Source: Mauremys mutica (lineage: Eukaryota > Chordata > Testudines > Geoemydidae). From it: DNA of 64,000 bases. The stretch's first letter is position 1; the number at the start of each line of letters is the position of its first letter. Of the stretch, positions 13,001-28,000 are shown one piece after another. The stretch spans positions 73,725,697-73,789,696 of the forward strand of contig NC_059072.1 of NCBI RefSeq assembly GCF_020497125.1, read 5' to 3'. The position numbers were made by a program, and so were the translations under genes. The notes below the pieces were generated by a model. It did not search any database, had not been told where the DNA came from, and saw only the letters and a program-made list of their open reading frames with translations.

Positions 13001-16000
13001 TGCATCCTCCCCAGTGCTCCTACTGGGGAAATGGGGTCAGGACACGAGGGACTTGCCCCACCCCCCTGCCCAGCACTCCTGTGAGGAGCTGGGTCGGGGT
13101 GCGGAGGCTTCCCTCACCCCCTGGCAGGCGCACCAGGTGGGCAGAGTGGGTTGGGGTCCCCGGGCAGGGGCCCCATTGGCCCAGTGGCTAATCTGCCATT
13201 GAATGTCCTGGGGGATGTGGGAGAAGAGTATTGGGAGTCTCTTTCCTTTCTAACCTAGGGTCATGCAGCATATTAACTTGGTGGATTCTTGGGTGCTAGA
13301 TGGAGGCCTGTCTAGTGCATCTAGTTGACCTCTTTAACCTTAAATGGGCATGGATAGGTCTCTGTGTGCTTTTGGATATTCAAAAGCAAAAGCTGTGTCT
13401 CTGAATTTAATTTTTGAATATACAGACTGCAATGCTCATTCCTATTTTTCCTTTCTACATAACAGCCAAGATACATTGAACCTGTAGACAGATGTAGCCA
13501 GTACGTATGCATTAATATGGGTTGGATGTTGTATAACGTTTCAAGGAACTGCCATAAGAACGTGGAGAAACCTGACTGTGGTTTTCGAGGAATGCCAGTT
13601 CAAGTTAACAGTGATAGTTGTTGTCCAGAATGGGAATGTCCCTGTAAGTCATTATATTGTTTGTTACATTCTCAAATGTGAAAGATTAAAACTTGATTAT
13701 GTAAACATCAAAAATTATAAATTAAGGATTATAAATTCAAGAGGAAGTATTGTCTTGTGGTTAATGCACTGGCCTGAGACTCAGAATACATGGGTTCTAT
13801 TCCTAGTTTTGCCACAGATTTTTCTGTGTGAATTTAGGACAAAATACTTAATCTCTCTCCATCTAAAAATTGTGAATTCCATACTTCTTAGGAATATTGA
13901 GAAACTAAATCCATTAATGCCCATGAGGCATGCAATACCACAGTAAAAATACAACAGAGAAGACTTTTCTTAAAATAAAATAAATAAATTGGGGAGAGAT
14001 TAAAATTTTGTGGGAAAGAATAAATCAGCATTATTTTTATAGATTACTTTGCTTAATTTGATTTTTTTCCTTTGGAGTTTAATGTACAGATTTTTAAATA
14101 TACTTTTAAATATAATTTCAATATAGAAATGTTAAAATGCTTCATTTCAATATTTTCAGTCAGAATGTTCTGACATTCTGCAAATCAAAAGGTTTCATTC
14201 TGATTTGTTGGTAGAACTAACCTGAAATATTGTTGTAAATCAGGCTCCAGAACTACAACTCCCATGAGACAGTGTGCCACAGTAGGAAAATACAGTTTAA
14301 TAATCAAATGTCTCAGGTTAGTTCTACCAACAAATCAGAATGAAACCTTTTGATTTGGAGAATGTCAGAACATTCTGACTGAAAATATTGAAATGAAGCA
14401 TTTTAACATTTCTATATTGAAATTTCTCTTCCTTGAAAAATGTTAGAATATCAGCTTTTTTCCCCAAAGAAAAACGTTGAAATATCAGAATTTCCTGCGC
14501 GACAGAAATTCCAAATTTCACTCAACTCTAATTGGAACTTTAGGCCTTGACCTCAATAGATACGTCATTTAATTTAAAGAGTGTTGCATCAGGCCCTAAT
14601 TCTGGCAATAGACCCTCCAATTTTTTTTTTTTTTTTTTAGGGTATAGCAAAGGTGAGTATTAAAATATAGATAGTCATAAAGATGTATGACATTCTTGAG
14701 ACCTCCATGTTGCAGCCACTGACTTTTCAGTTGTAGAAGAATGATTGAGTCTCCCTTTTGACCCATGGAACAGACCCTCATTTCATGTAAATTGTCATAG
14801 CTCCATTCACTTCAACAAAGCGATGACAATTTGCAACTGCTGAGGCTCTGTCCTTGTATCCAGCACACTCCTTAACTGGCCAGAGTTGTTGCTGTTGAAC
14901 AACATAAGGTACTTCCTTCTCCTCTTGACTCAATGTGCTGTGCACAGCAATTCCAGCTAACAGTGGTGTGTTTTTGTTTTTACAGAAGAGGCAATTTTTG
15001 CCAAAAATAGAAGATTTAAAGAAATTTGTAGTGTTCAGTTTTCTGGTACCCTCATTAAATGTCAGTTCTTTTTTAGGTCAATGCTCTGTACTGTCTGAAC
15101 TGAGCATTATTACGTTTGATGGAAATAACATAGCCCTCTATAATATGGCTTCCTACATTTTAGTCAAGCTCCCAGGAGAAATAATTGTTGCTCATATTGA
15201 AAAGTGTCCCACTAATCAGGTAAGATGTTTGTATGCTATCACTTCCTCAATAACCTTAGTAATGTTGAATTCTTTTGGTATGTATGTGCAAAGGCACAGC
15301 ATGAATTAACATCCAGTTAAAATAGCCATTTTAAAAAAAGTAAATTATTTATATTTCAAAACACATGTTTTATTGTACCTCTTGGGAAATGAAACAGACC
15401 TCAGGGTAACTAGTAATTGTTGTATTTGTTATAAGGAAATGAAACTGTAGTTTTTTTTCTTATTGTCAGATATTCAACTGAGTGGACTAGATCCTCAAAG
15501 GGTAAATCAGCATAGTTCAACTGAGGTGGTGAAGGGAAGTGCAAATTATATATCCCCTTCCACTAGCCTGTAGCAGTTGCATCCTAGGGGAATTCAGTCC
15601 CATGAGAGGAAGGCAAGAGATGCCCATATCACTGGCTTCCTCCAGGGATTTTGCTTGTGATGCTAGTTTCAAGTTGCAGCAGGATCTCCACAACAGTCCT
15701 CCTGGGGCAGCGGATGCCTGAGTGATATGGTTAAAGCCTCCACTTCCCCTCACACTTCTGGAACTGCACTGGCTGGGTGCAGGTGTTGGGGGACTTGCAC
15801 CAATGCTACCTCTCTCAGGGTTGACTTTCTGCAAGGCTGGTGAAACTTGGTAAAACTCACGGGTGAATTAAGGTCATTGTGTGGGTGGTTTGTGTAAGAG
15901 GGAGAGACACAAAATATTTGATTATATTAAAATGAGTTTCACAAGAAAAAATACTCAAGATCACATTTTTCTCATGAATAAATTGAGGCTCAACCTTGCA

Positions 16001-19000
16001 AACCTTATCCTTAGACAATAAATGCCTACAGTACACTGTAGTAATGGTCCAGGGTCCCAGTGCTTCATTGCGATAGGCCTTGTGGAACCCTGGGCCTGTA
16101 TGGCTGATTTCATTGGAAGTGCAAAGGGGCAAATGGGCAAAGTCCACATGAGCTACATTAGCAAATATTTTGTAGGGTTGGGACCCAAAACACTAAATGT
16201 GATGATATTCCTGCAGCACTGTTTGAGGTGATTACTGTAATTCGATAAGGGGTCCTAGTTACTGTGTGAACTGTACCTTAGACCCCTTTAGCCCTCACAT
16301 GACAAGCCTGGCTTCCCACACCTCACTCTGGGTAGAAACACATGGTCCAATCTGGCTCTCTTGGTGCCAGTACCCTGTTTCCCAATGTGACAGCCCAGGT
16401 TGGTTTGGCACCTATAAACCCTCTCACTCTGGGGGACCTGTGACCAGTGAGGTGGTTAAAGCAGAGGCTGCTCAAGACAATGTGCTGCCAAGGAAAAACC
16501 TTCAGTGTACCACCCCATTCCTGTTCTCTTACAAATTCGTGACAGGCCCCTTGCACCTCCCTTGTCCCAGGTCCTACCACTGCCACCTCCGAACTGTGTG
16601 CAGCTGGGTCAGAGGGGGGATGGAGTATCCCCTAGCCTGGGGCTGCAGAGGCTGCTGGGTCCTGCTGACAGACTGAGGGAACAATCTGACACCCAGGCAG
16701 GTTGAGCCGGGACAGGCCAGGATGAACATCCCCTTGTCTTCTGCCCTATGCCCTGCAAATAGCTGAGACTTGCTCACTGGCTAGGCAATACCCCCAGACA
16801 GGGCTGCCCTTCCCAATGGCTCTTTCCAAGAAGATTGGTACCAGCTGCCTGGGGCTCGAGAGGAAAGGGAGTCCTGGCCCCTGGATATCAGCAGCTTCTT
16901 ACCCTGCAGCTGCTCAGCTCATCGACAACAGGATCTGGACACCAGCAGGGGGCATCTCCCAGCCTGTAGGGCTCCAGTGAATGGGCAGTGTAAACTCCTT
17001 GTCACCCAGCCTGGGGGTGCTGATCCTCCTCACATAGTGGGTGGTGGGCTTCTTCCCAGTGGACAGAGTGGGATTCTCGGCATCTGGGCTTGTGCTTGCT
17101 CAGCCTAGTCCTGCACCTCAGTCCTCACACTGCCAGTCTGTTGCCCAGCCTCCTGCACACACACCCAGCAACTCAGAGCCTGCACCCCCTGAGACTCCCA
17201 ACAATCCCTATGCGCCCTAGTCCTCCTCCCTGTGCCTTCCTGGGTGAGTTCACTGCTGTTGGGCTTGCAGCTCTCTGGTGGCAACTCCTCCACCAGAACC
17301 TGGATACAGTGGCGTTGAAGCATGGCTGCAGAGTGAGCCCAGTGCAGCAGTGGTGGCTGGGGCCTGGACGGTCTCAGAGTGGCAGGTGAGGGCTGGGCAC
17401 TGACATGGAGCCAGGCAGGTCGCTGTGCTTGTGGCTGAAGCCCCATCAGCATCTGTGGTGCCATCAGGAGCATCTCTGAACCATGGCGGTGACCTTACCT
17501 GCACTGAGCAGCTGGGCGGGGCGGGGGAGGGCGAGAGCACTTCCCTGGCATCCTGGCTAGGTGCCACTTCCTGCTCCAGGTAGCCCTGGTTGGGGGCCCC
17601 CCTGCCCGCTGGCAGCACTGCCAGACTCATCCACCATTACATTACTGTTCCCTGTGGAGGGTACTGGGGCAAGTCTACAGAAATCTTGCCCTCAGAAATC
17701 AGTTGCTCTTGTCAGCTGTCTAATCTGCATATAGCTAGAGCAGCCTCTAGGTTAAAGTGACTCAAAAACAGCTTCTTCAAAACAAAGCATTATTTATCAT
17801 TCACCCAAAGGTGCAAAGCATGTAGAGTGAAGGATAAAAAAATAAAGGCCTACGTGCATACTTACTTTTACCTTACTCTTAATTGATTTTTCCTTGCAGG
17901 TCTTGTGTGTTTCAGCTAGCCCAGTTACCTCCACCTTTGGGCCCTTGCTGCAGTTTCGACTTCTCACTCTGGCCATTTCTACACTACAGCCACTGCAGTG
18001 GCACAGCTACAGAGTTACAGCTGTGCCACTGTGGTGCTGTAGCATAGAGGCTTTTTACATTGATGGAAGGGTATTTTCCACTGATGTAGTTAATCCTTCT
18101 TTCTGAGAGGCATTGACATAGCCACATGTACACCAGGGCTTAGGTTGACCTAACTACAATGCCCAGGATATGAAATTTTTTGCAGCCCTGAGCGATGTAG
18201 CTAGGTTGAGCTAAATTTTGAAGTGTAGACAAGGCCTAACTCTCTGTGTCTCTTTGCCAGTCTGTCTGATCTCACTGACGCACCCTGGGCAGCCTCTGGC
18301 CACATATTCAACCTCCCACCCCTTTTCTAGGCGTGGGGTCCTGTAACAGTTAAGTGTTCCCATTGAAATCTCTCTTCTCAGCCTTGGCAAAATAGCCGTG
18401 TCACCAGGGTCGGGACCGAGGAGTTGTCTCTTCACTACTGTGAAGCTGGCAATTGTGTGTCTGAGTGCTGGAATGCTCTTTATCTAGGTCGTGGTGTTGT
18501 CTTTCCTGCTTGATTCCCCTAATAGGCCCTTTGGTTCTAACGCCATAGCAAATAGGCACACACACAGAGGCATGCACCATATTAATAAACATATGCTTTG
18601 GGACTAACAGAGAAGTATATGTTCCCATGTTTAGTGACAGTTTAGCTAGCATTCAGATAGCAGGAGAAGGACCCTCAGTGTTGAAAATGACTAATAATTT
18701 GTCATAGCAAAACAGGAGGAACTTTACTAATATCCCTGCATTTCTAACCTACTTTTTAAATGTTTTTCAGAGTGCAAATTCAATAAGAAAACTAGTGAGT
18801 ATTTTGTTAATTTTTAAGTATACCACTTGTTATTTACTTCTTGTACATGCTAAAATAAATACTATCTGTAATATTCACCCATCCCCCAAACTCTTATTTT
18901 GGCATTTTTCTTACAAGGTTTCACCTGGAGGCACTTCAGGGCTCTGTTTTAAGAAATTAAATGTAACAACACCTACAAATAAAGTACTCATCAACCGCTT

Positions 19001-22000
19001 GGCAAGAAAGGTGAGAATAACTGTTAATATTCAGCATGTGTGTATTTAAAGGGTAAATTACACAGCACTCCTCTGTTCTAGAATGCAGTAAACCAGTCTT
19101 TACAGTTTATGAAGTGTAGGAACAGGGTTATTCCTGTGGTACAGCTCCATCCTCTCCTTGTTGTACTACAAGAGGAACAACAGTATTATTTTATAATTTT
19201 TTTGTGTATAAAATATGCTGTTGGCCTTCCCAGTTATCCCTCTTTCATGAATGATGTAGAGAAAAATAATCATAAACATTAAATCTACCAACTTCTTCCC
19301 AATCTTCTTTTATTCTTGATCTCCTATAGCACTGAGGTCAGCTGTCTCTCCTCTTTATTGCTGGAAGTGGTGTTTGTCATTCTCTAGGTAGCATAGTTCC
19401 TCAGCATGGTTTTAGGGGACACGGTGGTGATGGAATTACTATCTTTCAGATGGATATTGAACTAAGACTCTAAGCAAAGCTGTGGGAATCTTTTGTGATG
19501 AAACCCCAAACCAAGAAAAATGTATTAGTTTTTGGTTGGTTTACAAAACCAACATTTGGCCCAGTTTCACAGACTTTTGAAGAAGCACCAGGGATTTGAT
19601 TATGTTGGTGGAAGCTCTGCAAAACACGTTCATAATAGATGTTCAAAATGGAACCAGAATAAGAACTGTTCCTAGACTTGTTGAGTTTCTGATCTCCAGT
19701 TCTACATTTAATCCATTATCTCCCTGCTAGTCAATAATAGATAGAAAGAGAGAAAAAATGAAGAAAGCAGGATGAGTTTCTTATTTGGGCATTTGGGTAT
19801 GGGAACAAGCAAGATTTCCTGTTTTCATAATTACAAAAGATTCTTCCTTCATCATTTTCTCTCATTGCCTACTTTCTTTGCGATTATAGGAGATGGAGGT
19901 TGATTAGAAATGACATGATTTGCACACCCTGACTACCTCTGACAAATGTGATGGAAACAATCTAAAACAATAAAATACAAATGCTATTTGCTATTTCATT
20001 AAATGTGTTTCTAGAATTCTGCTGTTCATTTAAAAATATATTTGGTTTATTTAGGTATTAGTGGATTCTGTAATTCAACCTTTACCTTTCTCAAAACATG
20101 GACTGTGTATTCAGGATACTGGTGCCATGTACGTCATTAACACACCTGCTGGCATTAGCATTAAGTGGGCTCATGTTACAGGCATTATAGATATACAATA
20201 TGGCTTACATTCTAACACATCTACCAAGACAGAAGGACTTTGTGGTAAGATTATCTTCTCTATTAATCTTTGTTTGTATTATATTTTTTTCACTAAAGTT
20301 TTTTATTTTTTAGTCTTCTCTCACTTAAAAGTTGTAAGATACCCTCTTCTTAATGCCGCTGCCAATCAAGATTTATCAGCCATTATCTGTTGTTTTAAAG
20401 TCTTTCTGATATGAAACTCTCATTAATTTTAAAATCTATCAATGAATGTTACTTGTGTTTCAAAGCACCTGTTTAAATAATATCAGGGTAAATAATTATC
20501 ACTACATTTTATGTATTTATCTCTATTTGATGTGCACCCATCAAAAGCACTGGCTGCATGTAAAAATATTAATGAAATCCACTGAGCAAAAGGAGCCAAA
20601 TTTTGTGCTCAGAAGAAACCGCCAAGGAATGAGTTGAGGTGGAGCAGTGCATTCAGTGGGCTTTGCAAAGGGATACTAATTCCTGAAGGTCTTTCTCCCC
20701 CATCCACTGTAAAGGAAGGAATGGTCTAGCCCTGGGATGATGGGAGCAATTACCAAATCTGTGGGTTTGGCTAAGGAGCTGTTTCCCTTGTAGACACAGG
20801 AGCCTGATCCAGGCCTGCTACGGTTCCTTAATCCACAACTGTTTTTGCTTAGGGACAGGGCTTTTTGGTTTTCAGTCCTCAGAAAGAAAAGCAATAGGAA
20901 AAAAGAGCAATGCAAGGGGAAAAAATTAACCATGGTAAAACTATCTGTGGCATGGTGTTGGTGCCTCATGAGGTACTGAGTGCATCCCTAAATTGATGTC
21001 TTACCATGCTCTTCGACATAAGAGACACATCAAAAGATTTAAAAGGAATTGAACAAAAAAATAAAGATTCATAACTAATGTGACCTATAAAATTGTTATT
21101 GACTTGATACAGCAACTCGACCGTATAACACATTTAATTTGGATATAACTTCTGCAGAGTGTAATGAATATTGATGTGGAAGCACATAAACACAACAGCT
21201 GCTGGAGAAATATTTATTAAAACTGGGATCCTGTGGTTAAAGCAAAAGTGTTCTAAGAGTGAGGACACTCTGTTCCTCGATCTCTGGAGAACTGATAATT
21301 AACAGTTGCTAGTGCAGAAAATCACAGGCACAGTTTTGAATACTATAGCTTTTCTTTCTTTCTTTCTTCTTTATTGTTTTCAATTCTTATTTTCCGATTT
21401 GGAGTCACAGATTAGTTTTAAAAGCTTTTCTCTTCCCTTTAGCTCTTTGTAGTCAAATTCAAACGGACAAGATAACATTATAATCCTAAGTGTAAAGAGG
21501 TATTTTAATTTTTGTATAAATACTGCTCAATACCAGTCACAATGTAATTTAACAGTTACTGCTCTATACAAATAAAATTCATGAGTTAAACTTCAAATTA
21601 TTTTATTCTTTTTAAAAGAATTAATTTCAAAATAACAGGCCAATGTTAATTCCACCAGATAAAATATATAGCCTAAGCCAGTGGCGGTGAGTTATATGGG
21701 CCTGTGCTGCCCAGGCTCCAGGAATATTCAGGGCCCCCATGCGCCTCCCCCAGAACGTCTCTCGGCCCCGCCTGCCACCCCCAGGCAATTTAAAGGGGCC
21801 TGGGGGTCCCCGCCCACCCTGCCATCACTGGTAGCGCAGCGGGGCTAAGGTGGCTTCCTGCCCGCCCTCGCTTCGTGCCACTCCCAAAAGCGTCCAGCAT
21901 GTCCCTGTGGCCTTGGAGGATGTGTGTGTGTCTCCGAGCACTGCCTCGCCCTGGGTGCCGACTCCACACTCCCATTGGCCAGGAACTGTGGACAATGGGA

Positions 22001-25000
22001 GCTGCATGGGCGGTGCCTGCAGGCAGCGGCACAGAGAGACACCCCCCCTGCCCTCCTACCTAGGAGCCGCTTCCAGAGGGGTGTGCGGGTCGCTTTCAGG
22101 CGCTTCCCAAGATAAGTGCCACACCCCTCACCCTCTCCCATACCCCAACCCCATGCCCCAGCCCAGAGCCTGCCCCCGGCCCCCTTTCTGCACCTCACCC
22201 ACCGGCCCCAGCCCAGAGCCTGCACCCCACACCCAAACTCCCTCCCAGAGTCCACCCCCCGCACTGCCTTCGGCACCCAAACTCCTTCCCAGAGCCTGCC
22301 CCCTCCTGCACCCCAACCCTCTGCCCCAGCCCACACCCTGTACCCAAACTCCCTCCCAGAGCCTGACCCCTCACCTCTCCTGTACCCAAACTCTCTCCCG
22401 GAGCCTGAACCCCATCCTGCACCCAAACTCCTTCCCAGACCCTTAGGCAGGTGTCTGTGTGTGTGTGAACTTGGACTTATTCTGGGCACCACCAGAAAGT
22501 ATACAAACCTGCCGCCCCATGTCTAAGCAAATCAAGTACTTAAAGCCAAAAGCTCACCCATGGGCTGAGAAGAGCAAAAAGCTGTAAATCCAGGGGAGAT
22601 GGGAAGTGCTAGCTTTGGTGCATGCTTTACCTTTCTTCCAGTCCCATGAAAACCTCCCGTAGGAGCTGCATGATGATATGGATTCATGACTTGAGAGGGA
22701 GAGGGTTGAAGACAGATGGCCCAGTAATCCGCCACACCCCACACTATGATTCATCCAAGCATCAATTAATTTCAGCATTGATTAGTGTGGGTACCCCTTC
22801 ATGATGTGACCTGTGTCCCCATAGGTAGGCAATGACAGTAGGGGACACCATAACACAAACCTTACTGCCATGGGGGTTGAGGTGGTGGTGCTGAGTGGTC
22901 AGGGTCAAGAAGGGTGTTATAGGGAACCCTGTTACCTGAAGGAAAGAACATGTGAAATCCTGGTTTCACTGCAGTCAATGACAAAACTCCTGTGTATATC
23001 ACCCTATAAATCCAAACTTATGAAGTTTATGGTGTGGAAATATTCTACATAGTGGGTAATTTGGACTATGTTTATCATCAACATACATGCATGTTAAATC
23101 ACATTTTAAATGAGACTTTGGTGTTTAAATTGTATGAAGCAAAATTTGTAGAGTTTGACAATGAAATCATCCAGCTACTGTAATTGCACCATAATTACAA
23201 ATTTGTTTTACATCCAGACACATCAGAAAGATCTCAAGACACAAATCATGCCTACCAGGACTTAAAAAATACATAAACACAAATTAAAAGTTCATAATGA
23301 CTCAAGAGGAAATTAAAAAGTGCTCTATGGCCTGGGAAGAAAAGGAAACAAAACAATTAGATAATAATAAAAAAGACATAGGAACCCCAGCTGCCCATTC
23401 CTCAATCAAAAATATTCAGTGTCACCTTGGCTGTAGAGAGCTCTGCTGCTTATTTGCTAAATCAAACTCCACCCACAAAGATTCGAATTCTACCATTTTA
23501 TTGTTGACTTTGTATAATATATATTTATAGGAAGATAGTGATTTCTAAATACTTGTCTTTGAGTATGGAAATTGCATCTGTTGTCTCTCCATACAATACC
23601 AAATTCATAAGAGAATAGGGAACATTAATTTTTAAAATATGCTAGATGCATCTTTCTGCACTGAGAAATCAAGTAACACAAGTATTTGTGGTAAAGAAGG
23701 TAATTTATTCAATTTTATTTTAAATTACTTTTGATAACTATAGCGTTTAGAAATGTTGAGATAAATCCAAATACTGTGCCAGATTATGAGCACTTTCCTG
23801 CCCAAGGTGAGTGCCATAGTTCAGGGCACCTGTGTTTCCCCTTAGTGGTACAGCAAGAGCTCTCATTCTCAAGATTCTGGATTACCTGGCCGTCGCCTCT
23901 CTTGGGTGCAGACATCTATCTGTCTCCCTTCCGAGTGGGGTATCTGCAGGCTGGACAGTACCCTGCATTATTCCCAGCAAGAGACACTGCCTAAGCAAGC
24001 CTGCTTACTTTCTATTCAGAGAGTTTACAGTGTACCTGTCCACACTTCTAAGTTACCACATAGCACTTCCTATGCAAGCCTTGTTTATTCTTAGTGTAAA
24101 AACACAGAAAAACATATTAAAACAATAAAAGAACCTATACACATGCTAATAAACTTAGCAGAGATTCCGCCCCCTCCCAATGCCTGTCTTACATATGGGT
24201 TCTGGAAAGTGAGTCTTCAAACCTTCCCAAAGGGGTCTCTTGTGGTGACAAGTTCATAAGAGCCTCAGATCAGAACTAGCACACTCATGATATGTTTAGT
24301 TCACCCTTTATATAGTTTAAGGGTCTTTGATCTGGGATTGCCAGGAGCAGGTAATTAGCAACAATTGGTTTCTCTGTCCAGCTTCAAAAGCATGGATCTG
24401 AAGTGGGTATTTGCATTTCCCTCACCCCCAACTATTTCCTAGGAAATCCACTTTATATGCATTGTCCCAAAGTGTGCTTTGAAGTTCCTCATATCTCTCA
24501 GAGATTGCATTAATCCTGTCTTCCTGCTAAAAAAAAGTTCCATGCAATCCCAGAATAGTACATATTTGCATTTTTAATACAATGAACTCCAAAGATGTTA
24601 AACTTAATTCAAGAAGGTTTGTCCAGGATATTGCAGTCTATCACAGTGAGTTGTTATTTGCATAAGCACTCTTATTTAAATTAATAATTGAACTTGTGGA
24701 ATTAGGTCCTACTCAATGTGAGTAAGGGTGTCAGAATCTGGCACAATCTCAGTGAGTTTGCCATTCTGCCTGTGATATATATTAGTACCAGTTATTTTCA
24801 GTTAATCCACATCCGAGAAAGTTTTTAATAGAACTGTCTGATCTGTCTGTCTAGCTAAAATATTGTTGATGTGACAGTGTGCCCAATAAAAATTAAAACC
24901 ATATTAATGAAATTCTAACTTTTGCAAATGCAATAGGCTATTGCAAATAAAATTGTTTACAAACGGATTTGCTCCAATGTTAACATTACTTTATCATTTG

Positions 25001-28000
25001 CACTTTTCTTTAATTGAAGAACAAATGTGCTATATTTATTGACTAAATATGATGCACTGTTTTAAGGTGTGTGTAATGGAGACCCAGTTGATGACCTCAA
25101 GATGCAAAATAGGACTATAATTACAAATATGGAAGAAATTGAAGCATTTATTAAAAGTTGGGAAATTGAGAAATCAGTTGATGTAACAACCAGGAGGCCA
25201 GTAAGAAATTGTACTGAAGATAACTGCACTTACTGTACGGAGCTGTTAAACAGAAGAGTTTTTGTCCCATGTCACAAAAAAGTAAGTACAAAGAAATAGG
25301 CAGTCTAAATTAATTAAATTATTAATTAAATAATAGTCCAAGTCTAAATTAATTAAATTTATAATAAAAATATAATGTATAATACTTCTTTTTACGTTTC
25401 ACTTGCTTCCAATGTTTAGTGAAGGGACTGACTGAATTAATTCCTCCTCCATGTTGCTCATGGGTAACCTCAGATGGTCTCCTTACCTGGAAATCTCTGA
25501 GGGCTTGTCTTCACTGCATTGTTAGCTTGAGCTGTACCTCAGGTTTTGCCCCAATCCAACTCCTGTCCATCCACACACATATTTAGCTTGAGCTAATTGG
25601 TGATGCTTTAAGCTCTAGGTAGCCAGCCTGGGAGGCGGTGGAGGGAGTAGATGAGGATGTGTTGAAGCCCAAGTGCTGCGGAAGCTTGAGCTAGTAATGC
25701 AGTGGGGATGAGGAGTTACATACAACTCCTCATCAGCTGCCTGTGTCGCTTCAGCATGATTATTCTCTCTGGAACTAGCCTGGATCGAATAGATTGATAA
25801 CAGTTTTGTAAGTCTGAGTGTACTAATTTGAGCTAACAATACAGTGAAGACAAGCTGTGAATGTGTAGACCGGCATGTCACTCCTCGAAGTACCATGCCA
25901 TAGTTGAAAAGAACATATAAAAGGTAGAGATTCCACAGCAACAGCCTAACACTGAAGTATTGTTCAGAAAGGGTAATGTTTAGTACATGATCAAGAAGCA
26001 TGTTGCTCGGAGTGAAGGCCTAATGGTTCTAATAAACTTAATAGCATCCAGTTCAGACTTACAGAAGTATCTGAGTCACATAGACATTAGCCTAGTCACT
26101 CCTACGCTTGTGATATCCTTACAGAGTGTTTATTTTCAGTACTTCTAGTAATGACATAGTTCAGTACATCAGCTGCCACTAGAGGTCGCTGGTACAATAC
26201 AGGCAGAGTAGGCGTGGTTTGCAGGGGAAGAGAAATGAGAAAACAAGTTTATGAGGAGAGGAAATATGATTGTACAATCTTGCTTACTCCCAAGGGCTTG
26301 CCTATATGGTGCACCAGAAGGGTGTAAATCGTAGAGCACTCTAAAGTGCTGCTCTCTACCTGCTCCATGCGGAGGTGACTGGTAACTGCTGATGGGGGAG
26401 GAGGGGATGCACAATTTAAAGATTCTGGTGGTAGCGTTCAGGGCAGGCATTCAAGAGGCAAAGGAGTTTTGATTTCTAGAGCTAGTTTTGATGTAATAGA
26501 ATCATAGAACTGGAAGGGACCTCAAGAGGTCATCTAGTCCAGTCCCCTGCACTCAAGGCAGGACTAAGTATTATCTAAACCATCCCTGACAGGTGTTTGT
26601 CCAACCTGCTCTTAAAAATCCCCAATGATGGAGATTCCACAACATCCCTAGGCAATTTATTCCAGTGCTTAATCTCCCTGACAGTTAAGAAGTTTTTCCT
26701 AATGTCCAACCTAAACCGCCCTTGCTTCAGTTTAAGCCCATTGCTTCTTGTCCTATCCTCAGAGGTTAAGAACAACAATTTTTCTCCCTCCTCCTTGTAA
26801 CAACCTTTTATGTACTTGAAAACTGTTATCATGTCCCCTCTGTTCTAAAAGAGAGCTACACATGAAGAAACTCTGGATTGCTCTGGCATAGTCTATCAAT
26901 TTGAGGTACAGAGATATTTGCAAACCAATCAGTTACGTTCTTTTAGAGCTCTTGTGATAATATCAGCATTCAGTAAGTATGTCAGGAATCCATTCTAATT
27001 TAACCATATAAAATTATTTCCCCCCTCTATTTGAATCTGCTCTCTCTTCTGGCTTTACAGGGAGACTTTGGCTGTCTTGGGCATCACAAATACCACAAAT
27101 ATCATGCTAACCCTCCTGGCAGTTATGATGTCTCTTCTGGACAAATTGGAGAAAGTCTAGGGAAAAGCAAAAAAAAAATTATTAAAGGTCTAGAAAAACA
27201 TGACCCTGAGGAAAGATTGAAAAAATTGGGTTTGTTTGGTCTGGAGAAGAGAAGACTGAGAGGGGATGTAACAGTTTTCAACTACATAAAAGGTAGTTTT
27301 AAGGAGGAGGGAGAAAAATTGTTCTCCTTAATCTGAGGATAAAACAAGAAGCAATGGGCTTAAATTGCAGCAAAGGGGAATATTTAGAATATTAGAATAT
27401 ATTAGGCTGGATATTATGAAAAACTTCCTAACTGTCCGGGTTGTTAAACACTGGAATAAATTGCCCAGGGAGGTTGTGGAATCTCTGTCATTGGAGATTT
27501 TTAAGATCAGGTTAGACAAACACCTGTCAGGATCTAGATAATACTTAGTCCTGCCATGAGTACAGGAGACTGGATTAGATGACCTCTTGAGGCCCTTTCC
27601 AGTCCTACAATTCTATGATTCACAGTTCAGGTTTATTTATGTGATGGACCAATTCAGAACTCCAAATCCCAACACTCTTGTGAAGTGGCTTGGGTTTGGA
27701 TCTGAAGTTTAGGAATTTGAATTTGGATTGAAGCTTCACAACTAACCCACTTTTGTTATTAAGATTACAAGATACAAGTGTGACTTTCCAGTTCTTATTA
27801 TTCACTATAATATATTTTGACATTAAGATTCCAATCCAGCAAACTCTTTAGCATATCCTCAATTATAAGCATGTGACTAGTCCCATTGAAATCAAGAGAA
27901 CTGCTCAAGTGCTGGATTTAAGCACATTTAAGTACTCTGCTGGATTAGAGCCTTTAGGAAAAAAATGAAATAAAATATCAGTCACAGTTTCAGTGGAACT

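Noticed and set aside
21845..22526. Long Gly/Pro-rich frames on both strands
   Set aside because: They arise from the C-rich minisatellite; every frame is low-complexity.
23776..24744. Possible DNA transposon bounded by GTGCCAGATT and AATCTGGCAC
   Set aside because: The 10-bp inverted match is unsupported by target duplications, and the right-hand phrase looks like part of a separate old repeat.
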